From NCBI GenBank assembly GCA_031841125.1, contig CM063106.1, positions 34,096,001 through 34,160,000 of the forward strand: DNA of 64,000 nt, in the 5' to 3' direction. This DNA comes from Acanthococcus lagerstroemiae. Taxonomy: Eukaryota > Arthropoda > Insecta > Hemiptera > Eriococcidae. Made by a program: the position numbers and the translations under genes. The notes beneath the pieces are model-generated. The model was not told the DNA's origin. It made no database searches and saw only the letters and a program-made list of their open reading frames with translations. Shown piece after piece: positions 1 to 12,200 of the stretch (its first letter is position 1; every line of letters begins with the position of its first letter).

Positions 1-1414
1 AAGCAAAAGTTTTATCGTTAGGCTTTCAAACTCTGTTCAGTAGTTCCTTTTTTTCACGTACCTAAAATTGTAGATGGTTACTCTTTAAGTTGGAAAAAGC
101 GCAAAATTATTCAGTCACTTTTATCAATTTTATCAAACTTGTGGGCAAAATATGTAAACAAAGCCAACCTATATCTAATTCCGCTTATGATCAGCTGAAG
201 GTTACATATGTATACACATTTACACACTACTACTTACCCACATGCTGTGCGATGTTGGTCACACTCTATAACACGGGCTCTTGTGAAGCATTAGTGGTCT
301 ATCATTCGTGTATGGTCTCAGAATATCGGCCGCTCATGAATTGTTTACTGATAACGATACTAGCGCTCCTACAAGTCATGAGTGACGGATATTACCACAG
401 GTGTTCGATATTACCCCAGTTGACGGTAGGTCGGACAAAACATTCTCCTACATAAATATAGTTCATTTTAATTGATTTGTTATTTCATATATTTGCGAGC
501 AGACATAAGATTCTTTGATGTAAGAACTATATGCCCAGTCAGCATGAAATCTGACTGAAAAGGCTCAAATGATTTTCAGTGACATTCCAATAACAGCAAC
601 CAGCTGTACAACAAGTGTCATGAGAATGACTTTTCAATATCAACATTATTTCACAGTTTTTCATCTCTGCTCGAGAAGTGTGCCCAGGATTCCATGTATT
701 CAACAATCCGTTGACTCTTACCCATCAACTATGTATCTTTTATTTCAATCCTGTTATGACTCTTACCCATCAACTATGTATCTGTTATTTTAATCCTAAC
801 TTGCTGAGAGCGTAAAATTATTTACGTAAATTGCAAAAAATGTTTTACCTGTCGTATATTTTAAAATAGGCAAAAGAAACTGGCACAACTCCTTGCAGTG
901 ATTCGTCATGCTCTACCACCGTAAAGGCAACAACGGTTAAAGTTGATGCGAATAAAACCGCTAATATCACCAATAATAAAAATTTAAAGGTACCCCAGTT
1001 TAGTAACTATTCCCAATTTACGTAATTAATTTTTTTTAAGGCGAGAGATGACTGTTTAACCAAAAATAATAAAAGAAGCATCAGCGTGTATTTATGCACA
1101 GTCGTATAAGATCAGGAGTTCTCAAAACTTAGTCCACCTTACGCTGAAAAACGCCAGGGGACGAAGGTGGATGACTATCACCAAATGTTGATATTTTTAT
1201 CCTGAATATTTTAAGAACTACAAATGCATAAGACGTTTTTTTAATAGTTATTTAAATATGATTTTGTTTACGCTTACACTGTAAAAAATAACGTGCCCAA
1301 GTCATTAGGAGGGTATTCATTTTTGTAGTTGTCTTCAGACATGTTTCTGCGAACATCAACATTTTCTACACTTTTTCACCCAATGTTGAGGGCAAAGTGA
1401 TGAGGGATTATGGT
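1..1414. other. gene-free left edge with short repeats
   Basis: No convincing coding exon is seen. The stretch holds a fragment of a dispersed repeat (about 345-430, also present at 51757-51990) and a 45-bp tandem duplication at 712-801. Short open frames here lack splice context and recognisable domains. Confidence 0.5.
712..801. repeat. 45-bp tandem duplication (2 copies)
   Basis: Copies 712-756 and 757-801 both begin TGACTCTTACCCATCAACTA and differ at only a few positions. This looks like a recent local duplication with no sign of coding function. Confidence 0.85.
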
Positions 1415-3910
1415 CACAGAAGATTATAAATCAACAAATAGAGCAGCATAGCGAAACAAATCACTTTGAGAGCGGAGGACTGAGGAATTCTCCAACTGAA
1501 GGGTCCCAAACTTTTCGATAAAAAACTGACGTGGAAACCCCAGATATTAGCTCTCAAGAAAAGATGTACCTTAGTGATCAACATTCTCAAAATGCTGAAT
1601 AATAAATACCACGGAACAACATCCAGCAAACTGATCAAGATCTACACCACATTTATCCGGCCAAAATTAGACTACGGATCAATTGTATATAGATCAGCTT
1701 CTGAACGAACTCTCCAAGCACTAAATCCAATTCAAAACACATGTCTCAGACTCGCATTAAGAGCTTTCCCTACAACCCCTATCTCTAGCCTCCACTCCCT
1801 CTCAGGTATTCCACCCCTCCCCTATCGTAGAAGTATCCTCCTAGCCAATCATACAGTACACTCCTTGTCAAAACTTCCCAATCAATTCCACACAAGTCGG
1901 CTACATCCCTTTCTTCATAAGACCCCACCAATTTGTCCACACTACATCCTCCAATATATACCCTCAAATATACCTCCTTGGAAAAAGCCTTCCACGCAAA
2001 TTGACTGAACCTTTACCCATTCCAATTGTAAAACGGCTACAACTGAAGAAATACAAGCAGAATTCGATGCGCTAATAAACAGATACCCCCAACATTTAAC
2101 TTGCTTTGTCGACGGCTCAAAAACGGCAGATAGAGCTACTGGCGCCTATCTCATAGACTCACATATACTGTCATTTGCTGTACCAAAATTATCTTCAATC
2201 AACACAGTCGAGATGGTCGCTATCAACCAGTGTTTGATCAACCTAACAACCACAGCATTCTCGAAATTTCTAATTTTCACGGATTCCCAAACATCATTAC
2301 GAAAACTCCAAGCAGACGAAAATCCCAACACGGATGCCCTGACCAGTCAAACGCAGTTTATTCTCAACCAACTTGCTCAACAAGACATCACAATAGTATT
2401 AACGTGGACCCCGGGCCATCGTGATATTATAGGACAAGATCTTGTTGACGCTGCTGCTAAAACCAAACCAGAAACAACTATTCCACTTCTGAATAATCCA
2501 GACATCAAAGCCTACCTAAACCAACAAATTATGGCCTTATGGAACGAAGAATGGATCCATACCACCGACAACAAACTCCGCAGCATCAAATCGGATATAT
2601 CCAACTGGACCAACATCTTCAGCACCTTAATGCGCTCCCTCTCGATCAACCGAAACAACTATCAATAGAATCTTCCTTGGCCACTCACGTCTTACCCACG
2701 AATACATATTTCTTCACCAACCACCACCAATCTGTAACCTATGTTCTTCTCCTCTTACTATACTACATATCATCCAACACTGTAGGGTAAGCGCACTAGT
2801 TTGTGACAAGTTTAGCCAAACCGCCACTTCAATATTCTCTCGAATGGCTATTATTTATTATAATTTTTGGAAACCTGGTTTTTTCAAAAGCTAGATCTAT
2901 CAAAATTGTTGTAATGTAATTAATTTGCTCTCGTGGACTTTTTTTTTTTAATTTTTCAGTTTTTTGAAAAAAAGTACAAATTTACTAGTTTGTGACAACC
3001 AATGCACTAATTTATTTGACAATTTGTACTAGTTTGTGATAACGTTTTATTATTCGAACTTATAAATCTTTACGATGGATTACAAATTGTTTTAAACTAT
3101 TAGAGCCGTCTGTAGCTTCCTCGGTGAATAATTCAGCCGTTTTATTCTTGTTATAGGTTTTTGTCCTTCCTTATCTGAAATGAAAAGTTGAAAAATATTG
3201 CAGATAAGCGGTGTCACAAACTAGTCCTGTCAGTATTTTTAAAATGGGCTAGTTTGTGACAGTTTATCACAAACCAGTGTTTTGAACTTTTGATTGTACT
3301 AGTTCAGACAAATGCGAAAAAATAATATTTATCATTTATTAAATCATTTGATACTTACTTTTCTTCATACTTTGCATCTTCTTAAACAAAAATCAACAAT
3401 TGCTTGTAAATCTTAACCAAAAATAAAGGAGAACTCAGAATCGCAAATTGTCACACCAAAGTGGAGGTCTAACTAGAAACACCGGCAATTTTATTAACTT
3501 TGTGGAGCGGAAATTTCAACTGACAATCTTTCCTACAGAGTATACCACAGATCAAATATTGAGATATTTACAAATTGCCAAGTTTGCATGGATCACAAGA
3601 AAAATAGATATTCCATTTCTAGACTGATAAAAACCTTAACATTGATTGTTGAAAATAGATATGTCACAAACTAGTACATTGTCACAAACTAGTGCGCTTA
3701 CCCTAAATCATATAGCCGCAATCACCGCATTCAATACCTACAAATTGATAATGTACAACATCTGATTACCCTCATAAATCGCAACAATCTCTCTCACCTT
3801 ATCTAGACTAATTTTTATAACTAATTTAATAAGTTAGATGTAATTTAACAAATAAGATGTAGATACCGAGATCATGGCCTACAGGCGTTACGTGTCTCGT
3901 TAAAATAATA
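1415..3910 (+). mobile_element. 5'-truncated non-LTR retrotransposon (LINE) with RNase H
   Basis: This is the C-terminal part of a LINE ORF2. The end of the reverse transcriptase (thumb region, e.g. IRPKLDYGSIVY) lies at about 1500-1800. An RNase H domain follows at about 2100-2480 with the expected acidic series: FVDGSK, VEMVAI, FTDSQTSL, and the WTPGH stretch. A C-terminal C-x2-C-x7-H-x4-C knuckle starts near 2730. Damage is light: one in-frame TGA at 2006-2008, one frameshift around 2600-2650, and a 919-bp DNA element inserted at 2785-3703. Removing that element and one TA rejoins the frame, which then runs to a stop near 3805 and a 3' tail ending near 3910. The clade (I/Jockey-like) is inferred from the RNase H domain and the knuckle. 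Confidence 0.85.
2785..3703. mobile_element. 919-bp TIR element (Tc1/mariner-type TA target) inside LINE
   Basis: There are perfect 25-bp TIRs at 2785-2809 and 3679-3703 (outer bases GGGTAAGCGCACTAGTTTGT), flanked by TA at 2783-2784 and 3704-3705. No transposase is visible, so it is non-autonomous. The motif CTAGTTTGTGACA recurs several times inside, in both orientations. The insertion splits the last Cys codon of the host LINE's zinc knuckle. Confidence 0.92.
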
Positions 3911-5109
3911 ATATAAAAAAAAGTTTGCGAACGGAGCGAGTGAAAAATTTTTGAAATTATTTTTTTGATGATGTAAGTCCCTGTAGCTATATGCCTCTAC
4001 AACATAGAACAGCCGATTTAGTCAGTTTTTTGGTCCTTTGACAGGGTCAAATTTCGACCAATCAGAATCAAGATATCAAGATGCTTATAACTGGGAGGCT
4101 GGCTCATTTTTAACGCAATACACAAAATTCTTGTCGCCTCACTGCATACAAAATTCATTTGGTAAGAAAAAAAGAAAGGAAAAAAAAGAGAAACCTAAAA
4201 TTTTGCGCTAGAGAGCTCGTTTTTCTTCCAAACATTAGTTTACTGAGAGCTGTATCCCTAAAAAGGAGGCGAAAATATGTAGAGAGTACCAGTTTATTAT
4301 GAATGAGGATCGAAAAAAGCAAAATTGAAAGGGCGATGATGGAAACCCGCTAACTCACAATTCTGTGATCTGTGATCTGAGAAACCCTCATTTCAAGTTT
4401 CGTTAACAAGTTTTCGATAGCAACTGTTCCAAGCTACTTCCTAAAAATTTTGTCACTGAAAAATACATCTTTCAGCTCTCAGATCCTTTATTTACTATAT
4501 TTTAGAACTCTCTCATTTTACTTTTATAATCGGCTCAAAGTGGAAAGGACTTCGCACGTTTTCTTCGCCGGTGTTTTTTCTACTAAATGAAGTCCGTAGA
4601 CTGCGTTATAAAGCTGGAAAAACTAATAATTAAAAAATGATAAGCAGTACTTTATTAAACATTTCAACATATAAGTCGTGAAAGAATGAAAATACTGAGA
4701 ACTGAGAAAACAAAAAAATTCATGAGCAAATAGTTGCACACTACTTTCAAGGACTCTTAACAACTTTTTCTGGTATGCTCTGGGTATATACTGCATAAGA
4801 TATTTCCACTCTTAATTAGTTGACAAAATAATATGAACCTTTCATTTTGTGGCAACCGGTAATTCGGGCCGAGCATCCGCTAAGATGAGCGTTACAATCG
4901 GCAAAATTGAAAACTAAATCAGGACGATTTTCCTATTTGAATGGTACTTGAGTTTATCTCAAAATAAGTCGAGAACGAAGCCATTTAGCGAAAAATTAAG
5001 AGCACAAAATTTGTAGAACATATAATTTCCTATACGTTACTGTCTTTCATAAAAATTAATTTCGATTGACTTAAAGGAAGCTTTCGCCCACCATCCGCGC
5101 CCGCTCACC
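3911..5109. other. gene-free stretch
   Basis: AT-rich sequence without supportable exons, RNA genes or clear repeats. Confidence 0.4.
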
Positions 5110-5571
5110 AACAGTGCTTTTCCAGTACTCCATGTTGCATACTTATTCGCCTCTCTTGTTATCAAGTTGGTAGCGTATAATAACAGAATTTGATATGCCA
5201 AATGGGCCCGATACTTGAAAATGCCGAAGATCAGAATTTTTTGAGAAAGCTTGAATTTTTCGGCAACGCAAATATTGCTGCATTGCGTTGCTGAAAGTGT
5301 AAGCCGAAAATTGAACTGTCATTAAATGAAATCGATGATCATACGATAAGACCATGCGGAATGATCGAAAAACGAAAATTTCGAATTATATAGAGAACAG
5401 AGAAGATAGATAAGGTATCATAGAAGATACGACATAAAAGACGAAACTCAAAAGTCACTGGTACGACCATAATATTACGAAATTACGATTATGTCTTTAT
5501 CATACACTATTAACTTGATAACAGGACTGGCGAATAAATATGCAATATGGAGTACTGGAAAAGCCCTACTG
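5110..5571. mobile_element. inverted-repeat element with ~74-bp arms
   Basis: The arm at 5110-5184 is matched in reverse complement by 5498-5571. Both contain CTTTTCCAGTACTCCAT and a shared TTATCAAGTT segment. The centre (about 310 bp) has no coding content. Layout fits a non-autonomous DNA element; no clear target duplication was found. Confidence 0.75.
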
Positions 5572-5573
5572 TC

Positions 5574-5730
5574 CAGGGCTTGAAAGCTATCCGAATGCTG
5601 AAAGCCAAAAGCCAAAAAGCTGTAATTTTGTGGGATTTGAAAGCTGAAAGCTGAATCTGAAAGTTGAAAAACATAGGACTTCAAAAGCCACAGCTGGAAG
5701 CTGAGATCTTTTTTCGGCTTTCGAGCCCTG
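5574..5730. mobile_element. 157-bp hAT-like MITE
   Basis: Ends are CAGGGCTTGAAAGC and GCTTTCGAGCCCTG (TIRs with one mismatch). Flanks CTACTGTC (5566-5573) and CTATGGTC (5731-5738) match at 6 of 8 positions, a possible decayed 8-bp duplication. The interior repeats GAAAGC-type motifs. It abuts the inverted-repeat element on its left. Confidence 0.6.
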
Positions 5731-7146
5731 CTATGGTCCCGGTTTCGTTATGTGCGATACTAGCGCCGCTCGGCCCGAACAGCTCTGATAAGAAGGAAAG
5801 AAGTACTGTAAACCGTACACATAGAACCCACAGATCCTATAGAAATGTCTTCGAATGTGAGCTCGACAACTTTGTGGTGCTCTCTACGGACGCGGAATGT
5901 ATCTATAACGTTTTGAAATTTCAGCCACTGATAGTTTAGACTGTAAAGAAAAGTCTCCGACCCTCCGACCAAGATCTCATACACGTGCTAACTCGAATTA
6001 GCACGTTTCCATCACCACCCTTTCAATTCTTCATAAGCCGTTTCGACCCAAGAGTGACGTCATAGAAATTTTTGCTCTCGTAGAAGTGTACCCACCTCCT
6101 AGTTATAAAAACCTTAAATCGGAATAAACCAATTTTTGGAACCTACACAAGGTTAATATGATGTATTTTTATCAGTTTCATTGGGCCCCGCTTGAAAATT
6201 TTGCCAAAACAGACTGGCGTAAATTTAAAGCATTTGAATGAAAATGACATTCAAGTTTTAATGAAGTCTATCGTCGTGGTGTTTGATATTTTAAATTTCA
6301 AAACTGTGTTGTAGTCCAAAACAGGTTAACAATGCAAGTTAATTTTTGTTATTCCTAATGAGTTTCACAATATTCGAGTATCCAGTGCCGATTCAGAACT
6401 GAATAACCACAGCTTCCAGTTTCGTGAGATCTGTCCGATCGTCGTGGACTTATTTTTTGTCCATTGTCGTGTCAATTGGGATTTGGAATGAAATGAAGAG
6501 CACTGAGGTTGCTACAAACGTGTGTACACGCACCGACACTCAAGGACGAACCGAAGAGTTTTTCCGGGGGGGGGGGGGTGCAAATTGCGAAACTCCCAAC
6601 TGACTCAACTCGGAATTCCCTAGCATCAAAACAAAAAAGGGAAGAAAAACCTTTTGACCTGTGTTGCATTTTCCAACTGACTTAACTCAAAATTCCCAAA
6701 GTATTAACACAAAAGGAGAAAAACCTTTCGACTTGTTGGGATTTCCCAACTTCTCAACTCAATTCCCAAGTATCAAAGCAAAAAAAAAACTTTTAACTTG
6801 TTGGATCCTACAGGGGGGATCCCCTGTCCCCTCTATCGGTACGTCCCTCCTCACACTAAAGCACATAGACAAGCACTTTAAGGATTCAATATTAAATTCC
6901 TCTATCCTTTTATTCGGGGAATAAATATCAATCTCATTTTACGAACTTGTCAACGGTCATTTTGTTTTGACAATCATCTCAATTTGTAGTCTGTAATGTG
7001 TAGAGAATGCGTTTCGAAAACTGGCTGTTCTCAATCAGCTCTGAGTTTACAGAAAATCACAATAGGATTGAACGTGCCTGTACATTTCTTATAGGAGCCG
7101 ATTATTGAATATAGGTACTTTACTTTCGATTTCAAGTTCAAATTTA
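5731..7146. other. gene-free stretch with repeats
   Basis: Holds the tandem repeat at 6581-6803 and a small hairpin near 5982-6006 (ACGTGCTAA/TTAGCACGT). Open frames at 5664-5984 on both strands lack splice sites or a recognisable domain and are not called as genes. Confidence 0.4.
6581..6803. repeat. degenerate tandem repeat, about 3 units of 65-80 bp
   Basis: Three successive units share CCAACT, AACTCRRAATTCCC, an A-rich tract and CTTTTGACYTGT. A G-run sits just before the first unit at about 6568-6579. No coding function is visible. Confidence 0.7.
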
Positions 7147-7924
7147 AGGTAAGGTTGCCTAATATCGCCCACCACCGTATTTCGCCCTGTAGTGGCGCGA
7201 TCTGGCGGAAATTTTTATTTCATGTTTGGTATCACCAAACAGTAGTACATGTGTGAGGTTAGGGTCCGGAAGCCAAAAACCGAAGAGTAACAGCTGGGAG
7301 AAGAAATTGAGGACCTGGAAAAATTTTTAGTGTTGTCTTCCGATGGCGCCTATGTGCGATAGGATGCAGGCAGGATGTCGAATCGAATATTTTTCCCATT
7401 AGAAACATTAAATTGTAATTTTCAATAAAAAGTTGAAGGATTTTTATAAAGAAATAAGCGCAGTATGGCGTCGGCGTTGAAGGAAGTGAGCACCATTTTC
7501 CTTAACATCGCTCACTTGCGAATTTGAGGTCTGCGACGCTGCCTTTGGTGAAGTCGCGAACAAGAAAAAATACATTTGCTCACAGTGCTTAAATGGATGA
7601 ATTCGAAATCGCCTTCATTTTAAGTGACGTGAAAATTTCTATTTTTTTGATTTTTTAGGTAGGCAATATTAGGCTTATGGACTTTAAACATGTAATTCTG
7701 GCGGTGGGCGACATAAGGAGGCCAAAAATAAACCTTACGATTTTGACTACTATGCTTTAAAAATTTATGTAAAATTAACGAACCCCCTCTCCTTCATTTT
7801 AGCGTGATACTTTTGTAGCGGAAGGATGTACGAGCATTTTGAGCCATTTCGAGGTCGGTAGCTCAAATAGGTGAAATTTATAGATATTTTGGAAAGAAGT
7901 AGGCGATATTAGGCAACCTTACCT
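7147..7924. mobile_element. 778-bp TIR element with TA duplication
   Basis: The perfect inverted repeat 7145-7169 / 7902-7926 includes the flanking TA on each side; the outer element bases are AGGTAAGGTTGCCTAATATC. A diverged internal copy of the end sequence lies near 7659-7676. No transposase is seen, so it is a non-autonomous Tc1/mariner/pogo-type element by target site. Confidence 0.9.
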
Positions 7925-8815
7925 TACTACCATGCCTTTCATAAGAACGAAAAAAATTTAGAGGTTTGCTGTTGTCCTAACCGTACCTAATATGTACTGT
8001 ATCAAATGAATAACTATGATTCCTGAAGAAAAATAAATGTAACCACAAAAAATACGAAAAAAGAAAATATGAAATATCAACATTCGGTGATAATCGCCCA
8101 AATACCAAACCATGTCCCCCGAGTGACATCTGAACTATATTTTAGAAATACACGTCAAGTTGTCAACATTTGTACCAAACATTTTCTATGCTTCAATTAC
8201 TGATTGCAGCCCAGAAAGTGCTTGAAATGAAAACAATCATACCGCGTGATTGTATATTTTCGGATTTCCAACTTATAACGTATTTTCTCCCTACATTCAT
8301 TTCATTTTGAGAACTCCTATCGTGAACTGTTCATTAAAAAAAAAAAAAAAAAACTTGGTTGAAAAAGGCGAGTTGATACGGTAATACGTATATTATATAC
8401 CTAGTGTATCTATAATACCTACCCAACGCAGAATACCCATTTTTCTAACGCTTCGATGAAAGTCAGAGTTTTGGAGCTCTCATACACGAGGCTATATCTG
8501 AGGGCGCATACAAAAAGGGACCAGTTGACCATTTCTTCGATTTTTACTTTTCTGGTTAAATTTACATAGAAACCCCTTAGAAATCGAATAAAACCAACCC
8601 CAGACCTCTGTCTTGAAAATTCAGCGAGACATTGCAGTCTTAAGTGAGGCAAGTCAAAATTCATTAATTCAAAAATTTCGAAAAAAGTACGAAAAGGAGA
8701 TAGCATGTTCTTATGTAAAATTAAATTGTTCGAAAACAATTCTCCATGAAATACTGGACATATTTTCTTCTTACCCTTTTAAATGCGAGAACAAGCAAAT
8801 ACATTTACCCGTTGT

Positions 8816-8904
8816 CAGGATGAGTTGCCTACGCACCTGCTGAAAGGGAGTCTCGCATTTCTCGCTGGGAACCTCTAATCTTATAATGTAGGCAACTTAT
8901 CCTG
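8816..8904. repeat. short inverted repeat
   Basis: A 17-bp arm CAGGATGAGTTGCCTAC (8816-8832) pairs with 8888-8904 with one mismatch. It may be a small MITE or a hairpin. Confidence 0.6.
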
Positions 8905-8936
8905 CTACATGAATGCCTGTCTACTTAGATCCGAAA

Positions 8937-9065
8937 ATTTCCGATGAAATTCCTTGAAAATCATTCGAGAATTTTCCCAAAGTTTTTCGATGAAATTCCT
9001 CGGCGATAATCAAACATTTAAATTCTTTAGAAAACATTGGAAATTTTTTCCAGAACGGACAAGAG
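8937..9065. repeat. fragment of the ~50-bp satellite seen at 31.8-33.6 kb
   Basis: Contains GATGAAATTCCT, TTCGAGAATTTTCCC and TTCGATGAAATTCCTCGG, the same degenerate unit that fills the large palindromic element at 31587-33799. It has no terminal repeats here. Confidence 0.65.
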
Positions 9066-9295
9066 ATTAGGGGAGCGTGTGGTAGTGTGTAAGACCTTCA
9101 CAGTTGAAGAAGAAAACTCTCAATTTTAAACGCTTCTCCTGTAAAATTTTACTTTTGGTAAACTAGTCCCTTTTCGTATGCGCTCTCACATATGACTTCC
9201 CATATTGAAAATTCGGGTATATGATTAACCTCTAGTATAAAGCATAACTTAAAGGTATACCAACAATTCACCAACGCACGCAATTTGGTTTCCAG

Positions 9296-12200
9296 GCCAA
9301 TGATTCTCTGCAAAATAAGCTCAACTCTGTTGCAACTGAGTGCAAAAAGGAACTGAATGCTCAACAAGGTACACAAGGTACTTTATGACACATATTCTTT
9401 TTGTATTAATAAATTTGAAATTAACGTTGATGTAAGTTTATCTATTATATTTATTATAGAATATTTGCTAGAACTACCTACGGCTGAATATTGTTTTCAG
9501 TAATGTAGTCCAATAACAATCATTGCTCATCATCTCTGTTTAGCTATCGCATACTTTTCCTTTTTCAGAAATCATGGCTTTGTTATCTTCAGGCGCTCTT
9601 CCAACCAATGAAAAACAAAGGGTGAGTAAAAGTAATTCTTGTTCATTTACTAAAATTTATGTATAGTCAATACTGTTTGGCTTCTAACGATCATTTTTGT
9701 TTGGGCGGAACTTTTATCATTCAAAGTAGGTACCTATGTATTATAATATTAATTTATGGTATGGAAGTTTGAAGTACCTAATTCTATTATTCTCTTATTT
9801 AATGCACAGTCAATGGTAATACTATGGCAACTACCTGTATTTCTCTTCGGGGGAGGGGAGGGGGTGAAAGAAATACGTTTTTAATGATATTATCCTTCAA
9901 CATCTAACATTTTTTCAAGGAAAAAAATGTTTATTATTACTGACGTGTGTGTGTATGTGTGAAGTCCTTTTAAATTATTTCTTCAAACTGTTACTACAGA
10001 TTTTTTATATCTAATAAGAAAATCGTACCTACACAGCATAGCAATTTTTCCGGGGGAGGATGTTGTCATACACAGATTTTTAGGGAGTACTTGTTCTTTC
10101 TACCCTCGCAGGGTCATCGCCACTGGTCAATACTGACAGTAGCAGCAAATGTACAAGTAGCTCAAGTCCGACCAGTTCATAATAAATTTGAATATTCATC
10201 TCACGTTATACTCGTATACATTTTTGAAGTCATTCCTATGTATTAATGCCTACATTTTTATGTTACAGTGTTTCTTGGAATGCGTGTACAATAAAATAGG
10301 CTTGGTAAGTTTTATTATAAGCTACCAACAGGAGGAAGCGGTTTAGTCTCTGCAGCAATGTTAGACTCAAAGTCGCACCTTCATAATATAAAATACGCAT
10401 TAGGAATAACTGAATCACTCAACATTCAGCTGTAACACTGGCAGGCCTCATAGGGGCAGCTGAGAACTTTTGCCTCGGGCCCGCTTGTACAAAGAGGCCC
10501 GAGCGCCCAGAATTTCTTATCAGTAAACTCAGAAATAATATGCGAAATGATGTTCAAACAATCACTGTTTAATAAATAAATAAAAAGTTAAAAAGAGGGG
10601 CCCAGGAAAGATTTTCCCCCGGGCCCGAATTTTCTCCCCATGACTCTGAACACTATGGTGGTAAGTAGATTACCTACAGGATGATGAAATCAAACATGGA
10701 ATTTAGAAAATTCGGGAGTTCGAGTCAATCTGTCTCGTATCCACTTACTTCAATATGTTTTCAGTCACTTTTGTTCTGCAATTAGGTACATAACTATACA
10801 ATTATCATAACATTATATTCCCAATTAATTTTTAAATCACCTGAGTTCCAAGCAAATTAAAAGCTTAATGCATTTCTTGAAAGACTAATTCAAATTTTTC
10901 TCCCACAGTAAAAGGAATAACCTCGAATTTACGATCTACCTATGACGTAACGTGATGAGGTCAGAGGGTATCCGCAGACGTTTTCCTCAATTTGCGAAAC
11001 TAAAATAGTAAGACTTTTTTATGGGAAAACCAAAAATTATTTCATTAATGGTGACTTGGCGTCCTACATTTCTGGCAGTTTTGAATTTGTGCCTCTTACC
11101 ATCAGAAAATCTACTTTTAATTACGTCTCTAAATTGAGCTACTAAAATTATCTGTACAAAACAAGATAATTTTGAATTGTACTGCAAGGCATCTTCTTGC
11201 ATCAATGCTCAAATCCATTTACAAAATTGACGTACATTACATAATGCACGAATCCAACAATGATGATTGATTCATGTTAGAACAAATAATTTTATAAATA
11301 ATGTCAGTAGATAATTCAATTCTCGTAGACAGGATCGGACAGGTATCTCATGCAATTCAAATTTTCTATTAAAAATCGTTTGATATTGCAGCAATTTCAG
11401 AAAACCTCTGTTCGTTCTTATATCAATCGATATCTGAATGCTTAGAGTAATGACATCTGCAATTTCTAACTGATAAAAATAAAAACGTTGATCAAGTCTT
11501 CCTTAAACAATACTTAATGACGAAATTTAAAGCACTCATCATTCTGAAAAAAATATAAGTATTTTGTTTAGGAGCTGTTTTCTCTCATAGCACCTGAGTT
11601 ATAAGTCTGGTATTGTAATATAAAAAGATAATCACACTTCTGATCAGTTCCAGCTCGAAATGTTAATTTTCTTAATAAATTTCGCTATTTACAGATCAAG
11701 GACGGTAAAGTCAACGAAGAAGGTGCCATGAGTCTAGCCAAGCAGAAATTTGGTGAAAACAAAGACCAGATGGCCAAAGCAGATGCTTTGTTCAAGAAAT
11801 GTAAAACCGAAGGTGAGTTGTTTTCATAAGTTATGAAGTTCTTCATAAAATTTTCTTATAATTTACCGGCGGTGAAATGAACAGAAGTAGCTGCAGTTCA
11901 GCCCTATACTCCATTATATACCTACCAACTTTCTTACCCACTTGGAAAAGTGTGAGTGAGTGTGGGGTTACAGCTAAAAACAGAAGCATAAACGCAAATA
12001 AAATGGTTGGAAAGCATAGGAGGAGACTTGAGCTCTGATATTGGAGTAATATATATACCCATAGTGAAAATATTCGCGAGTAGAGCGAGAGAAAAAAATG
12101 TCCACTTCTGTATTAAATTTCATGCAAGAAAAAGCTACTTCGGCCTGATTTTCAATCATTTTCGGTTTAAAATTTGTAATTTTCTCATTTTTTGATGATT

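Noticed and set aside
8419..8843. 106-aa frame on - and 76-aa frame on +
   Set aside because: No splice context; neither supplies a signal peptide in phase with the OBP gene.
10440..10650. GGGCCC-rich segment that may be another hAT-like element
   Set aside because: Ends resemble each other only loosely and no target duplication was found.
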